NCBI RefSeq assembly: GCF_021648885.1
Contig: NZ_JAKJHZ010000005.1
Coordinates: 186,001 to 250,000 of the forward strand
Direction: 5' to 3'
DNA from: Nocardioides potassii
GTDB lineage: Bacteria > Actinomycetota > Actinomycetes > Propionibacteriales > Nocardioidaceae
DNA: 64,000 bases
The position numbers and the translations under genes were made by a program. Positions 30,506-39,529 of this stretch are shown piece by piece. Numbering within the stretch: the first letter of the stretch is position 1; the number at the start of each line of letters is the position of its first letter. The notes below the pieces were generated by a model. It was not told the origin of the DNA and did no database searches. It saw nothing but the letters and a program-made list of their open reading frames with translations.

Positions 30506-31609
30506 ATGTCGCGCACGTTGTTGATGGTCGGCACCCGCAAGGGCCTCTGGATGGGCACGTCCGACGAGGCGCGTGCGTCCTGGGAGTGGACCGGGCCGCA
30601 CTTCCCGATGGAGGAGGTCTACTCCGTCATGATCGACACCCGCGGCTCGTCCCCGCGGCTGCTGGCCGGCGCCTCGTCGAGCTGGCTCGGCCCCCAGGTC
30701 TGGCGGTCCGACGACCTGGGCTCGTCGTGGGACGAGACGCCCAACGGCGCGGCCCGCTTCCCCGAGGACACGGGCGCGACCCTCGCCCGGGTGTGGCAGC
30801 TCCAGCCCGGGGTCTCCGACGACGGTGGGGACGCTGTCGTGTGGGCCGGCACCGAGCCGGGCGCGGTCTTCCGCTCCGACGACCGCGGTGAGACCTTCTC
30901 GCTCGTCCGCGGGCTGTGGGACCACCCGCACCGCGAGGAGTGGAACGCGGGTTTCGGCGGGCAGGCCTTCCACACGATCGTGCCACACCCGCAGGACCCG
31001 TCGCGTGTGCTCGTCGCGCTCTCCACGGGAGGGGTCTACGTCACCTCCGACGGCGGTTCGACGTGGGAGCCGTCCAACACCGGCGTGAAGGCCGAGTTCT
31101 TCCCCGGCGAGCGCAACTACCCCGAGTTCGGCCAGTGCGTGCACAAGGTGGCCCGCGACGCGGTCGACCCCGACCGGCTCTACCTCCAGAACCACGGCGG
31201 GGTCTACCGCTCCGACGACGGCGGCGCGACGTGGAACGACATCGCGCCCGGTCTGCCGACCGAGTTCGGCTTCGCGATGGTCGCCCACCCGCATCGCGGG
31301 GACACGGCGTACAGCTTCCCGATCACGGGTGCCGAGGCCCGCTGGCCCGTCGACGGCAGGGCGCGGGTCTACCGCACCACCGACGCGGGTGCGTCCTGGG
31401 AGCCCCTCGGCGAGGGCGCCCTGCCCGACGGCTACTTCACCGCGGTGATGCGCGACGCGATGTGCACCGACGACCACGAGGAGGTCGGCCTCTACTTCGG
31501 CGGGCGCAACGGCGGTGTGTGGGCATCCCCCGACGAGGGCGCGTCGTGGCAGGAGATCCACAAGGACCTGCCCGACGTCCTCGTGGTCCGCGCTGCCCGA
31601 CTCGACTGA
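30506..31609 (+). CDS. BNR-repeat beta-propeller protein (sialidase/sortilin-like)
   Basis: The 367-residue protein consists of repeated Asp-box motifs such as SDDLGSSWDE, SDDRGETFS, TSDGGSTWEP, SDDGGATWND and SPDEGASWQE, which mark blades of a BNR/WD40-like propeller. No catalytic residues of sialidases could be assigned and no signal peptide is present, so it is probably cytosolic. A longer upstream frame was rejected because homology starts at MSRTLLMVGTRKGLW. It begins 40 bp after the ABC permease gene but its job is unknown. Confidence 0.75.
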   Translation: MSRTLLMVGTRKGLWMGTSDEARASWEWTGPHFPMEEVYSVMIDTRGSSPRLLAGASSSWLGPQVWRSDDLGSSWDETPNGAARFPEDTGATLARVWQLQPGVSDDGGDAVVWAGTEPGAVFRSDDRGETFSLVRGLWDHPHREEWNAGFGGQAFHTIVPHPQDPSRVLVALSTGGVYVTSDGGSTWEPSNTGVKAEFFPGERNYPEFGQCVHKVARDAVDPDRLYLQNHGGVYRSDDGGATWNDIAPGLPTEFGFAMVAHPHRGDTAYSFPITGAEARWPVDGRARVYRTTDAGASWEPLGEGALPDGYFTAVMRDAMCTDDHEEVGLYFGGRNGGVWASPDEGASWQEIHKDLPDVLVVRAARLD

Positions 31610-31657
31610 ACCTCGTCCCCGCGAGCCGATCTCGGTCCGCCCGGCCCGGCTCGGGTC

Positions 31658-31663
31658 TAACCT
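31658..31663 (+). promoter_or_regulatory. -10 hexamer of leaderless SRPBCC gene
   Basis: TAACCT ends 6 nt before the ATG at 31670. Confidence 0.55.
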
Positions 31664-31669
31664 CGGCGC

Positions 31670-32137
31670 ATGGCCGAGTTCACGCTGGCGCGCAGCACCC
31701 GCATCCAGGCGCCGGTCGCCCGCATCCACTCCCTGCTCGACGACTTCCACCAGTGGCAGCGCTGGTCGCCGTGGGAGGGCGTCGACCCCGACCTGAAGCG
31801 GGAGTACTCCGGCCCGCCCGCCGGCGTCGGGTCGACGTACCACTGGTCGGGCAACGCCAAGGCCGGCGAGGGCGAGATGCGGATGACCGAGTCGAGCACC
31901 TCCCGCGTCGCGGTCGACCTCGACTTCCTGAAGCCCTTCAAGGCCTCCAACGTGATCACCTTCGACCTCGCCCCGGCCGGCGACGGGACCGACGTGACCT
32001 GGACGATGACGGGCACGCGGAGTGCACTCATGGGAGTGCTGGGCAAGCTGTTCTTCGACAAGGCGATCGGCGGCGACTTCGAACGCGGCCTGGCCGCACT
32101 CAAGCGCGAGGCCGAGGCGAAGCCCCCGGCTTCCTGA
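31670..32137 (+). CDS. SRPBCC superfamily protein (polyketide cyclase/START-like)
   Basis: The 155-residue protein has the START/Bet v1-like plan: an opening strand (FTLARSTRIQAPVARIHSLLDDFHQWQRWSPWEG...), central strands and a long C-terminal helix (FFDKAIGGDFERGLAALKREA). These proteins bind hydrophobic ligands in a deep pocket. The ligand is unknown. It stands alone with its own leaderless promoter. Confidence 0.82.
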   Translation: MAEFTLARSTRIQAPVARIHSLLDDFHQWQRWSPWEGVDPDLKREYSGPPAGVGSTYHWSGNAKAGEGEMRMTESSTSRVAVDLDFLKPFKASNVITFDLAPAGDGTDVTWTMTGTRSALMGVLGKLFFDKAIGGDFERGLAALKREAEAKPPAS

Positions 32138-32254
32138 CGCGTCTCCCGCCGCTGGCTCAGCCCCCGGCGCCGCGCGACCGTTCTGAGTGGCGACCCCGTC
32201 CATCCTGACCCCCGGGGCCACCCGGTCGACGAGCGCCGTACCCGCGCTTGCCCG

Positions 32255-32397
32255 TGAGTCTCCCAGCGACTCATGGGCGCTCGGTCGTAGGGCCGGCGCT
32301 CACGCTGGCCCGTGAGTCGCTGGGAGACTCACCATCTTCTCGAGTCGCGGTCCTCACCCGCCCGCCGGCACTGGCTCGTAAGTCCCTCAGGGACTCA
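32255..32397. repeat. cluster of three palindromic repeats upstream of an XRE regulator
   Basis: Copies at 32255-32273 (TGAGTCTCCCAGCGACTCA), 32313-32331 (TGAGTCGCTGGGAGACTCA) and 32379-32397 (TAAGTCCCTCAGGGACTCA) are spaced 58 and 66 bp apart. Each is preceded by a similar GCTTGCCCG, GCTGGCCCG or ACTGGCTCG, so the repeat unit is about 28 bp. They sit in the 450-bp gap 32138-32587, in which I see no gene. Confidence 0.75.
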
Positions 32398-32460
32398 CGG
32401 CCGAGCGGCGGGGAGAGGACGTGCCGATCGGGGGATTTCTGCCTTCTGGCGGGCCACCGA

Positions 32461-32510
32461 GTGTCCACAGGCCGCGACTCCGCCGCGGGAGGATCGCGGG
32501 CTGTGGACAG
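32461..32510. other. inverted pair of DnaA-box-like 9-mers
   Basis: GTGTCCACA (32461-32469) and its mirror TGTGGACAG (32502-32510) each differ by one base from the actinobacterial DnaA box TTGTCCACA. They face each other across 32 bp in the non-coding gap. They may be chance. Confidence 0.3.
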
Positions 32511-32587
32511 GCACGCGACCGGTGTCGGCTCGTTCCCCTGTGCTGGTCGTACGACGCGCTCCGGACGAGGGCGTGCACGATCTACGG

Positions 32588-33373
32588 GTGAGGGGTGGCG
32601 GCGTGGACGACACATCAGGAGCAGGGATGGAGGAGATCGCCGAGGGTGCGGTCAGCGAGGACGTCGACCGTCTCGACGACCGGCTCGGCGACGGGCTCGA
32701 CGATGGGCTCGATGACCGGACGAGTGATGGCGCGATGAGCGACGAGGAGGCGGAGCAGCTCTCGGCCGAGCGTGCGGCATGGGACTGCATGGCGAACTGG
32801 ACGCAGGCCGAGCGGGACGTGTGGGCGATGGGGCCGTTCGACGGCGGCATCCCGGGGATGGTGCGGCGGGTGCGGAGGATCCTCGACGTGTCACAGCGAG
32901 GGCTGGCGGCGCTCCTGCACGTCTCGCAGTCGGTCGTGGCGCAGTGGGAGACGGGGCGGACGAGTCCGCGGATGAGCGTGATGGAGCGGCTGCTGCGCAT
33001 GGCACGACTGCGGATGCGGTTCGAGGAGAGGGAGACCGGCGAGCAGGTGGAGCCGATGCGGGCGGACGGTGCCCGCAAGCACGGAGGGAGCCGCTACCCG
33101 GCGCACACCGACCTCAAGGCGCTCGACTGGTGGGTGCCGCGTCGGCTGCGGACGATGACGTCGATCGAGGCGCTCCGCTGGCGGGACCACTCCAGGCGGG
33201 TGGGTGACCCGGGCATTCACTACCGGTCCTCGGCCTACTGGCGACGGATCGAGCGCATCATCCACGGGACACCGGACGACCACCCGGCGGTGCACCAGCT
33301 CGTGGCGGAGGTCAGGTCCCTCGACGAGGAGCGGGAGGACCGCAGACGGGCGAGGTACGGCCCTGCCGCCTGA
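32588..33373 (+). CDS. XRE-type helix-turn-helix protein of unknown role
   Basis: The roughly 261-residue protein has a very acidic N-terminus with DRLDDRLGDGLDDGLDD. An HTH domain follows (MVRRVRRILDVSQRGLAALL, then HVSQSVVAQWETGRTSPRMS), which matches the Xre/Cro fold. A basic C-terminal region is rich in W, R and H (DWWVPRRLRTMTSIEALRW...YWRRIERIIHG). The C-terminal part is not recognised. GTG 32588 is supported by CACGAT 6 nt upstream; ATG 32627 is a possible later start. The cluster of palindromes and a DnaA-box-like pair lie in front of it and may be targets. Confidence 0.6.
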   Translation: MRGGGVDDTSGAGMEEIAEGAVSEDVDRLDDRLGDGLDDGLDDRTSDGAMSDEEAEQLSAERAAWDCMANWTQAERDVWAMGPFDGGIPGMVRRVRRILDVSQRGLAALLHVSQSVVAQWETGRTSPRMSVMERLLRMARLRMRFEERETGEQVEPMRADGARKHGGSRYPAHTDLKALDWWVPRRLRTMTSIEALRWRDHSRRVGDPGIHYRSSAYWRRIERIIHGTPDDHPAVHQLVAEVRSLDEEREDRRRARYGPAA

Positions 33374-33404
33374 GACACGACCGTTCCGGTCGTGGTGCGC
33401 GCAC

Positions 33405-33410
33405 TAGCCT
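33405..33410 (+). promoter_or_regulatory. -10 hexamer of leaderless ilvD
   Basis: TAGCCT ends 6 nt before the ATG at 33417. Confidence 0.6.
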
Positions 33411-33416
33411 GACGCC

Positions 33417-35108
33417 ATGAGCCACGCACCAGACGGACCCGACATCAAGCCCCGGAGCCGTGCCGTCACCGACGGACTCGAGGCCACCGCCGCGCGAGGG
33501 ATGCTCCGGGCGGTCGGCATGGGCGACGACGACTGGGCCAAGCCGCAGATCGGCGTCGCGTCGAGCTGGAACGAGATCACGCCCTGCAACCTCAGCCTCG
33601 ACCGCCTGGCCAAGGCGGTGAAGAGCGGCGTCCACGCGGCCGGCGGGTACCCCCTCGAGTTCGGCACGATCTCGGTGTCGGACGGGATCTCGATGGGGCA
33701 CGAGGGCATGCACTTCTCCCTCGTCAGCCGCGAGGTCATCGCCGACTCGGTCGAGACCGTGATGATGGCCGAGCGGCTCGACGGCTCGGTCCTGCTCGCC
33801 GGGTGCGACAAGTCGCTGCCCGGGATGCTGATGGCGGCGGCGCGGCTCGACCTGGCCAGCGTGTTCCTCTACGCGGGCACGATCATGCCCGGTCAGGTCG
33901 ACGGCAAGGACGTCACGATCATCGACGCCTTCGAGGCGGTGGGCGCCTGCCTGGCCGGCAAGATCACGCGCGAGAAGGTCGACGAGATCGAGCGCGCGAT
34001 CTGCCCGGGGGAGGGCGCCTGCGGTGGGGCGTACACCGCCAACACGATGGCCAGCGTCGCCGAGGCGCTGGGGATGTCGCTGCCGGGCAGCTCGTCGCCG
34101 CCGGCCGTGGACCGCCGCCGCGACGGGTTCGCCCACAAGTCCGGTGAGGCCGTGGTCAACATGCTGCGCGAGGGCATCACCGCCCGCCAGATCATGACCA
34201 AGCCGGCCTTCGAGAACGCGATCACGATGGCGATGGCGCTCGGAGGTTCGACCAATGCGGTCCTGCACCTGCTGGCGATCGCCCGCGAGGCCGAGGTCGA
34301 CCTGACCCTCGACGACTTCACCCGCATCGGTCGCAACGTCCCGCACCTGGCCGACATGAAGCCGTTCGGCCGGTTCGTCTGGACCGACTTCGACCGCGTC
34401 GGCGGCATCCCCGTGCTGCTGCGCGCGTTGCTGGACGCCGGGCACCTGCACGGCGACGTCCTCACCTGCACCGGCAAGACGATGGCGGAGAACCTCGCCG
34501 ACCTCGACCCCAAGCCGCTCGACGGGGAGATCCTGCGCCAGCTGGACCGGCCGATCCACAAGACCGGCGGCCTCACCATCCTCAAGGGCTCGCTCGCCCC
34601 CGAGGGGGCGGTCGTCAAGAGCGCCGGCTTCGACGACTCGACCTTCACCGGCACGGCGCGCGTCTTCGACGGCGAGCGCAAGGCGCTCGACGCGCTCGCC
34701 GAGGGTGCGATCCAGGCCGGCGACGTCGTGGTGATCCGCTACGAGGGTCCGAAGGGCGGCCCGGGCATGCGCGAGATGCTGGCCATCACCGGGGCGATCA
34801 AGGGCGCCGGCCTCGGCAAGGACGTCCTCCTCATCACCGACGGCCGCTTCTCCGGCGGCACGACCGGCCTCTGCGTCGGGCACATCGCGCCCGAGGCCAG
34901 CGACGGCGGGCCGATCGCCTTCCTCCGGGACGGCGACCGGATCACCCTCGACGTCTCGAACATGACCCTCGACGTCCACGTCGACGACGCCGAGCTCGCG
35001 CAGCGTGCCGAGGGCTGGGAGCCGCTCCCGCCGAAGTACACCCGCGGCGTGCTCGGCAAGTACCGCAAGGTCGTCCAGTCCGCCGCGCACGGAGCGGTCT
35101 GCTACTGA
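33417..35108 (+). CDS. ilvD: dihydroxy-acid dehydratase IlvD
   Basis: IlvD (563 residues) dehydrates 2,3-dihydroxy acids to the keto acids of valine and isoleucine with an Fe-S cluster. Cluster-binding cysteine motifs are visible in [19 protein letters not shown] and [14 protein letters not shown], followed by the C-terminal [21 protein letters not shown]. It is separated by 5.3 kb from ilvBNC and has its own leaderless promoter. No leader peptide was found in front of it. Confidence 0.97.
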   Translation: MSHAPDGPDIKPRSRAVTDGLEATAARGMLRAVGMGDDDWAKPQIGVASSWNEITPCNLSLDRLAKAVKSGVHAAGGYPLEFGTISVSDGISMGHEGMHFSLVSREVIADSVETVMMAERLDGSVLLAGCDKSLPGMLMAAARLDLASVFLYAGTIMPGQVDGKDVTIIDAFEAVGACLAGKITREKVDEIERAICPGEGACGGAYTANTMASVAEALGMSLPGSSSPPAVDRRRDGFAHKSGEAVVNMLREGITARQIMTKPAFENAITMAMALGGSTNAVLHLLAIAREAEVDLTLDDFTRIGRNVPHLADMKPFGRFVWTDFDRVGGIPVLLRALLDAGHLHGDVLTCTGKTMAENLADLDPKPLDGEILRQLDRPIHKTGGLTILKGSLAPEGAVVKSAGFDDSTFTGTARVFDGERKALDALAEGAIQAGDVVVIRYEGPKGGPGMREMLAITGAIKGAGLGKDVLLITDGRFSGGTTGLCVGHIAPEASDGGPIAFLRDGDRITLDVSNMTLDVHVDDAELAQRAEGWEPLPPKYTRGVLGKYRKVVQSAAHGAVCY

Positions 35109-35139
35109 TCCGACCGCGCGGTGGGCGACGGCCGCTCGA

Positions 35140-35145
35140 TAGGTT
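35140..35145 (+). promoter_or_regulatory. -10 hexamer of leaderless kynU
   Basis: TAGGTT ends 6 nt before the GTG at 35152. Confidence 0.6.
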
Positions 35146-35151
35146 GCCGGG

Positions 35152-36366
35152 GTGAGCACCTCCCGTACGTCGGCCGAGCTCGACGCCGCCGACCCCCTGG
35201 CCGCCCTGCGTGAGCGCTTCGTCGGCGCCGAGACCGACCTCGTCTACTTCGACGGCAACTCGCTCGGGCGGCCCGTGGCCGCGGTCGCGGGCCGCCTGAC
35301 CGAGTTCGTCCAGCAGGAGTGGGGCGGCCGGCTGATCCGCGGGTGGGACGAGCGCTGGATGGACCTGCCCACCACCCTCGGCGACGACCTCGGCCGCATC
35401 GCGCTCGGAGCGGCCGCGGGCCAGACCGCGATCGGTGACTCGACGACCGTCTGGCTCTACAAGCTCATGCGCGCGGCCGTCGACCACGCCGTGCGCACCG
35501 ACCCGGGCCGCACCGAGATCGTCATCGACACCGACAACTTCCCGACCGACCGGTACGTCGCCGAGGGCATCGCGGCCGAGCGGGGCCTGACCCTGCGGTG
35601 GATCGAGGTCGACACCTCGGCGGGCGTCACGGCCGACCAGCTGCGCGAGGCCGTCAGCGAGCGCACCGCGCTGGTCGTCGTCAACCACGTCGCCTACCGC
35701 TCGGCCTGGTTGGCCGACGCCCCGGCGCTCACCCGGATCGTGCACGACGCCGGCGCGCTCGTGCTCTGGGACCTCTGCCACTCCGCCGGGGTGGTCCCGA
35801 CCGCCCTCGACGAGTGGGACGTCGACCTCGCCGTCGGATGCACCTACAAGTACCTCAACGGAGGCCCCGGCTCGCCGGCCTTCGGCTACGTCAACGCCCG
35901 CCTCCAGGGCGAGCTGACCCAGCCGATCCAGGGCTGGATGGGCCACGCCGACCCGTTCCTCATGGGTCCCGGCTACACACCCGCGACCGGCATCCGCAGG
36001 TTCATCTCCGGCACCCCGCCGATCCTCGGGATGGTCGCGATGCAGAGCATGCTCGAGCTGATCGAGGAGGCCGGAGTCGAGGCGATCCGCGAGAAGTCCG
36101 TCGCGCTGACGTCGTACGCCGCCGAGCTGGCCGACGCGACGCTCCCCGAGGTGACCCTCGCGTCCCCGCGCGACCCCGCGCAGCGCGGCGGCCACGTCAC
36201 GCTGCACCACGACCGGATGCGCGAGGTCACCGCGGCGCTGTGGCAGCGCGACGTCATCCCGGACTACCGCGACCCCGGCGGGCTGCGCATCGGCCTCTCG
36301 CCGCTGTCGACGTCGTTCGACGAGGTCGAGCGCGGCATGGCCGCGGTTGCGGAGGCGCTGCGATGA
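35152..36366 (+). CDS. kynU: kynureninase
   Basis: The 404-residue PLP enzyme cleaves kynurenine (or 3-hydroxykynurenine) to anthranilate and alanine in tryptophan breakdown. Marks are VYFDGNSLGR near the N-terminus, the aspartate region LWDLCHSAGVVP and the PLP lysine K233 in CTYKYLNGGPGSPAF. No tryptophan dioxygenase or kynurenine formamidase gene is in the window, so its pathway partners must lie elsewhere. The stop overlaps the next start (ATGA), linking it to a GNAT gene. Confidence 0.93.
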   Translation: MSTSRTSAELDAADPLAALRERFVGAETDLVYFDGNSLGRPVAAVAGRLTEFVQQEWGGRLIRGWDERWMDLPTTLGDDLGRIALGAAAGQTAIGDSTTVWLYKLMRAAVDHAVRTDPGRTEIVIDTDNFPTDRYVAEGIAAERGLTLRWIEVDTSAGVTADQLREAVSERTALVVVNHVAYRSAWLADAPALTRIVHDAGALVLWDLCHSAGVVPTALDEWDVDLAVGCTYKYLNGGPGSPAFGYVNARLQGELTQPIQGWMGHADPFLMGPGYTPATGIRRFISGTPPILGMVAMQSMLELIEEAGVEAIREKSVALTSYAAELADATLPEVTLASPRDPAQRGGHVTLHHDRMREVTAALWQRDVIPDYRDPGGLRIGLSPLSTSFDEVERGMAAVAEALR

Positions 36367-37127
36367 CCGGTCCGGTCGGACTCCAGCTGTCCGCCACGCG
36401 CACCAGGTCGACCAACGACCACGGCCAGCGCATCGGCCGACCCGTCGACTGGTCGGGCGCAGTCCGGCCGGACGAGGAGCGGGTGCTCGAGGGCGTCGGC
36501 GTACGACTCGAGCCCATCGGTCCCCAGCACGTCGACGACCTGGTCGCCGCGGTGTGCCGCACGGACGACGACCCGATCTGGACCTACCTGTTCTGGGAGC
36601 GGCCCCGGGACCGCGACGAGATGGCCGCTATCGTCGACCGCGGGGGCGCCGACCCCGGCCAGGTGATGTACGCGATCGTGCCGGTGGAGACGGGCCGCGC
36701 GGCGGGCTTCTGCTCGTTGATGCGCATCGACCCCGAGATGGGCTCGATCGAGGTCGGCGGCATCGCCTTCGGTCGCCAGCTCCAGCGCAGCCGCGCGGCC
36801 ACCGAGGCGATGGCGCTGCTGATGCGGCACGTCTTCGACGACCTCGGCTACCGCCGCTACGAGTGGAAGTGCGACAGCCTCAACGCCCCGTCGCGTCGCG
36901 CCGCGATCCGGCTGGGCTTCATCTGGGAGGGCCGGTTCCGCAACGCGGTCGTCTACAAGGGCCGCAACCGCGACACCGACTGGTTCTCGATCACCGACCT
37001 CGAGTGGCCACGCGTCCGCGCGGCGCTCGACGAGTGGCTCGACGACCGGAACTTCGACGAGATGGGTCGCCAGCGCGTGCGCCTGGCCGCCCGCCCTCCC
37101 GAGAAGGCAGCACCTGAGAAGGAGTGA
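36363..37127 (+). CDS. GNAT family N-acetyltransferase
   Basis: The 254-residue protein is a RimJ/RimL-like GNAT: VRLEPIGPQHVDDL opens the domain, FGRQLQRSRAATEAMALLMRH holds the acetyl-CoA loop (Q/R-x-x-G/A-type), and YRRYEWKCDSLNAPSRRAAIRLGF is the typical last part with the N-x-x-S-x-x-A-x-x-LGF signature. It is coupled to kynU by overlap and followed after 2 bp by a VOC gene. The acceptor is unknown. Confidence 0.85.
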   Translation: MTGPVGLQLSATRTRSTNDHGQRIGRPVDWSGAVRPDEERVLEGVGVRLEPIGPQHVDDLVAAVCRTDDDPIWTYLFWERPRDRDEMAAIVDRGGADPGQVMYAIVPVETGRAAGFCSLMRIDPEMGSIEVGGIAFGRQLQRSRAATEAMALLMRHVFDDLGYRRYEWKCDSLNAPSRRAAIRLGFIWEGRFRNAVVYKGRNRDTDWFSITDLEWPRVRAALDEWLDDRNFDEMGRQRVRLAARPPEKAAPEKE

Positions 37128-37129
37128 GC

Positions 37130-37546
37130 ATGGACCAGCGCGTCAGCTTCATCACCCTCGTCGTCACCGACCTCGAGGCCACCCGGACGTTCTACGTCGA
37201 CGGACTGGGCTGGGAGCCCGAGATCCACGTCGCGGGGGAGGTGCTGATGTTCCGCGTCGCGGACAAGGTCGTGCTCAGCCTCTGGGCCGAGGCGTTCTTC
37301 GTGGAGGAGGTCGGCCACCAGCCGGCCCGCGGCGGCGTACCCCCGATCACCCTCGCCCACAACGTCGCCACCAAGCGCGGGGTCGACACGGTCCTCGAGC
37401 AGGCGGCCGTCGCCGGCGCCCGCGAGGTCGGCGACGCCATGGAGCGCGCGTGGGGCGGCTACACCGGCTACTTCGCCGACCCCGACGGCTTCCGCTGGGA
37501 AGTGGCCTACAACCCCGGCGAGATCGGGCAGTCTGTGCTCCCGTGA
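37130..37546 (+). CDS. VOC family (glyoxalase/bleomycin resistance-like) protein
   Basis: The 138-residue protein has the paired beta-alpha-beta-beta-beta modules of the vicinal-oxygen-chelate fold: SFITLVVTDLEATRTFYVDGLGW and the end GYFADPDGFRWEVAYNP. Only part of the metal-ligand set is obvious (the C-terminal E in WEVAYNP). The ATG follows AAGGAG at good spacing and lies 2 bp past the GNAT stop. The function is not predictable; the next gene overlaps by GTGA. Confidence 0.82.
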   Translation: MDQRVSFITLVVTDLEATRTFYVDGLGWEPEIHVAGEVLMFRVADKVVLSLWAEAFFVEEVGHQPARGGVPPITLAHNVATKRGVDTVLEQAAVAGAREVGDAMERAWGGYTGYFADPDGFRWEVAYNPGEIGQSVLP

Positions 37547-37989
37547 GCACGGACGCGTCGACGGTCCCCGGTTGGGACGACTACTTCCTCGGCATCGCGA
37601 CCGCCGTCGCCGCCCGCGCGAAGTGCACGCGCCGCCGCGTCGGCGCCGTCCTGACGATCGACCATCGGATCATCGCGACCGGCTACAACGGGGCGGCACC
37701 CGGCGAGGACGACTGTCTGATGGGAGCCTGCCCGCGCGGCCGGTTGTCGTACGACGACGTGCCGGGGCTCGGCGACTACGACCGGCCCGGCACCGCCGGG
37801 TTCTGCATCGCGATCCACGCCGAGGTCAACGCCCTGCTGTTCGCGACCCGCGACACCAAGGGCGCGACGGCCTACATCACCGACCCGCCCTGTCCCGGCT
37901 GCCGCAAGGCGCTCGCCGCCGCCGGTGTCGTGCGGGCGGTGTGGCCCGACGGCGAGCACGACCGCGACGGCCTCACCGCCTGGACCTAG
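37543..37989 (+). CDS. dCMP/cytidine deaminase family protein
   Basis: The 148-residue protein is a ComEB-type deoxycytidylate deaminase. Zinc and proton-relay residues are seen in IHAEVNALL (HAE) and PPCPGCRKAL (PCxxC), with an added zinc-like cysteine region (CTRRRVGAVL, DDCLMGACPRG) known from dCMP deaminases. It would turn dCMP into dUMP for thymidylate synthesis. GTG overlaps the preceding stop (GTGA). Its own stop overlaps the convergent gene at 37986. Confidence 0.88.
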   Translation: MSTDASTVPGWDDYFLGIATAVAARAKCTRRRVGAVLTIDHRIIATGYNGAAPGEDDCLMGACPRGRLSYDDVPGLGDYDRPGTAGFCIAIHAEVNALLFATRDTKGATAYITDPPCPGCRKALAAAGVVRAVWPDGEHDRDGLTAWT

Positions 37990-38426
37990 TGCGGCTTGAC
38001 CCAGATCAGCTCGTCGGACTCCCACTTCTCCAACGCGACCGGCACGAGCGCCGTCATCGCGGCCGACACGGACCCCGCCGTGAGGTCGTCGGCGTGCTCG
38101 GCGCCCCAGGCCCGGCCCGCGGCGTTGTTGTGCTCGTCGACCGCGGAGTCGCGACGGTTCGGCGAGCCTGACTCCTGTGCCGCGGCGATGGTCCGCGCCG
38201 CGTCGACGCCGAACCGGGCGGTGAGCGTGGCCTGCCACATGAAGTGCCGCACGGCGTTGGTGCGGCCGGGGACCGCGCGCCCGTGCGCGGCCGCCGACTG
38301 CAGAGCCGCCTGCGAGATCCGCAGCACCTCGAGCGCCTCGGACGGCCCCAGGCCGGCCTTCAGCGCGGCGGCGTACAGCCGGGGCACACCCGTCGCCGCG
38401 TGGATGGCCGTGCCGAGGAATCCCAT
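37986..38426 (-). CDS. small conserved protein, possibly DUF6973-like
   Basis: The 146-residue protein has no signal peptide or clear membrane helix. The centre holds TNAVRHFMWQATLTARFG and later DEHNNAAGRAWG, a pattern of N-x-x-RH-x-x-W and H-NN-x-x-G that I associate with DUF6973-type proteins, although I am not certain. A CAGGGT hexamer (minus strand, 38433-38438) ends 6 nt before the ATG at 38426, which is why this start is chosen over 38453. It is divergent from the LD-carboxypeptidase gene with only 25 bp between the starts. Confidence 0.5.
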   Translation of the reverse strand: MGFLGTAIHAATGVPRLYAAALKAGLGPSEALEVLRISQAALQSAAAHGRAVPGRTNAVRHFMWQATLTARFGVDAARTIAAAQESGSPNRRDSAVDEHNNAAGRAWGAEHADDLTAGSVSAAMTALVPVALEKWESDELIWVKPH

Positions 38427-38451
38427 GGACACACCCTGACAGACTCCGACC

Positions 38452-39477
38452 ATGACGCCGATGATCGACGGGATCCGCTTCCCCCGACCGCTCCGCCCGG
38501 GTGACCGCATCGGTGTCACCTCTCCGTCCGCCGGTGTCGCGGGCGCGGCGTCGGAGCGGATCGGGTTCTGCGTCGAGTGGCTGCGCGGGCGTGGGTACGA
38601 CGTCGTGGTGGGGGAGTGCATGGACGGCGCCGGCCTCACCTCGGCGCCGGCGGAGCAGCGCGCCGCGGAGCTGACCCGGATGCTCGCCGACCCCGACATC
38701 CACTGCGTCGTCCCGCCGTGGGGCGGTGAGACCGCGATCGACCTGGTCGACCTCCTCGACTACGACGCCCTCGCCGCGGCGGAGCCGACGTGGCTCGTCG
38801 GCTTCTCCGACCTGTCGACCGTCCTGCTCCCGATCACCACCCGCCTCGGCTGGGCGACCATCCACGGCGACAACCTCGCCGACACGCCGTACGCCGTCCC
38901 CGACGGGCTGCTCCACTGGCTCGACCTCGCGAGCGGGCCGGGACCGTTCGTGCAGCGCGACTCGGGCGTCGTCACCGACTGGTGGCGCTTCGAGGAGGAC
39001 CCGCGTGCGACGGAGTGGAAGCACGTCGGCACGAACCGCTGGGAGGTCGAAGGAGGCGGCAGCCTGGACGTCTCCGGACGCCTCGTGGGCGGGTGCGTCG
39101 AGACGGTCGGCCACCTCGCCGGGACGCCGTACGGCGACGTGCGCGGGTGGGCCGACGCTCTGGACGAGGCCACTGTGGTCTACCTCGAGGCCTGCGAGGA
39201 CGACGCCGTCGACATCTGCCGGCACCTCCACGCGATGCGCCTGGCCGGGTGGTTCGACCGCGCGGCGGCGGTGCTCGTGGGACGCACGAACGCTCCCGAC
39301 CACCCCGACCTCACGCAGCGCGGCGCGGTCCTCGACGCGCTCGGCCGGCTCGACCTGCCGATCGTGTGGGACCTGGAGATCGGGCACGTCCCGCCCCACC
39401 TGCCCCTCGTCAATGGCGCCCTCGCCCGCGTCGTCGTCGACGGTGACACCCGGGAGATCACCCAGACGTTGTCCTGA
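38452..39477 (+). CDS. LD-carboxypeptidase / MccF-like protein (peptidase family S66)
   Basis: The 341-residue protein has the S66 plan: an N-terminal RIGVTSPSAGV, the nucleophile region LVGFSDLSTVL (serine in GFSD), the catalytic glutamate in VYLEACED and the histidine in EIGHVPPHLPLVNGA. Members either trim murein tetrapeptides in the cytoplasm or cleave microcin C-like compounds and confer immunity; this MccF-like variant cannot be placed further. CAGACT lies 6 nt before the ATG. Confidence 0.85.
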   Translation: MTPMIDGIRFPRPLRPGDRIGVTSPSAGVAGAASERIGFCVEWLRGRGYDVVVGECMDGAGLTSAPAEQRAAELTRMLADPDIHCVVPPWGGETAIDLVDLLDYDALAAAEPTWLVGFSDLSTVLLPITTRLGWATIHGDNLADTPYAVPDGLLHWLDLASGPGPFVQRDSGVVTDWWRFEEDPRATEWKHVGTNRWEVEGGGSLDVSGRLVGGCVETVGHLAGTPYGDVRGWADALDEATVVYLEACEDDAVDICRHLHAMRLAGWFDRAAAVLVGRTNAPDHPDLTQRGAVLDALGRLDLPIVWDLEIGHVPPHLPLVNGALARVVVDGDTREITQTLS

Positions 39478-39529
39478 CCACCGCGATCGGAGGGTGGCCG
39501 CTGTCGGTGGGTCGTGGCAGGGTCGCAGG

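Noticed and set aside
30506..31609. An active sialidase
   Set aside because: Asp-box repeats are present, but the arginine triad and other catalytic residues could not be placed, and there is no signal peptide.
32255..32397. Three similar 28-bp units with 30-38 bp between them, superficially like a CRISPR array
   Set aside because: The units differ from each other at many positions, single copies of the palindrome occur inside genes elsewhere, and no cas gene is present.
32461..32510. A replication origin
   Set aside because: Only two imperfect boxes, no AT-rich stretch, and no dnaA or dnaN gene nearby.
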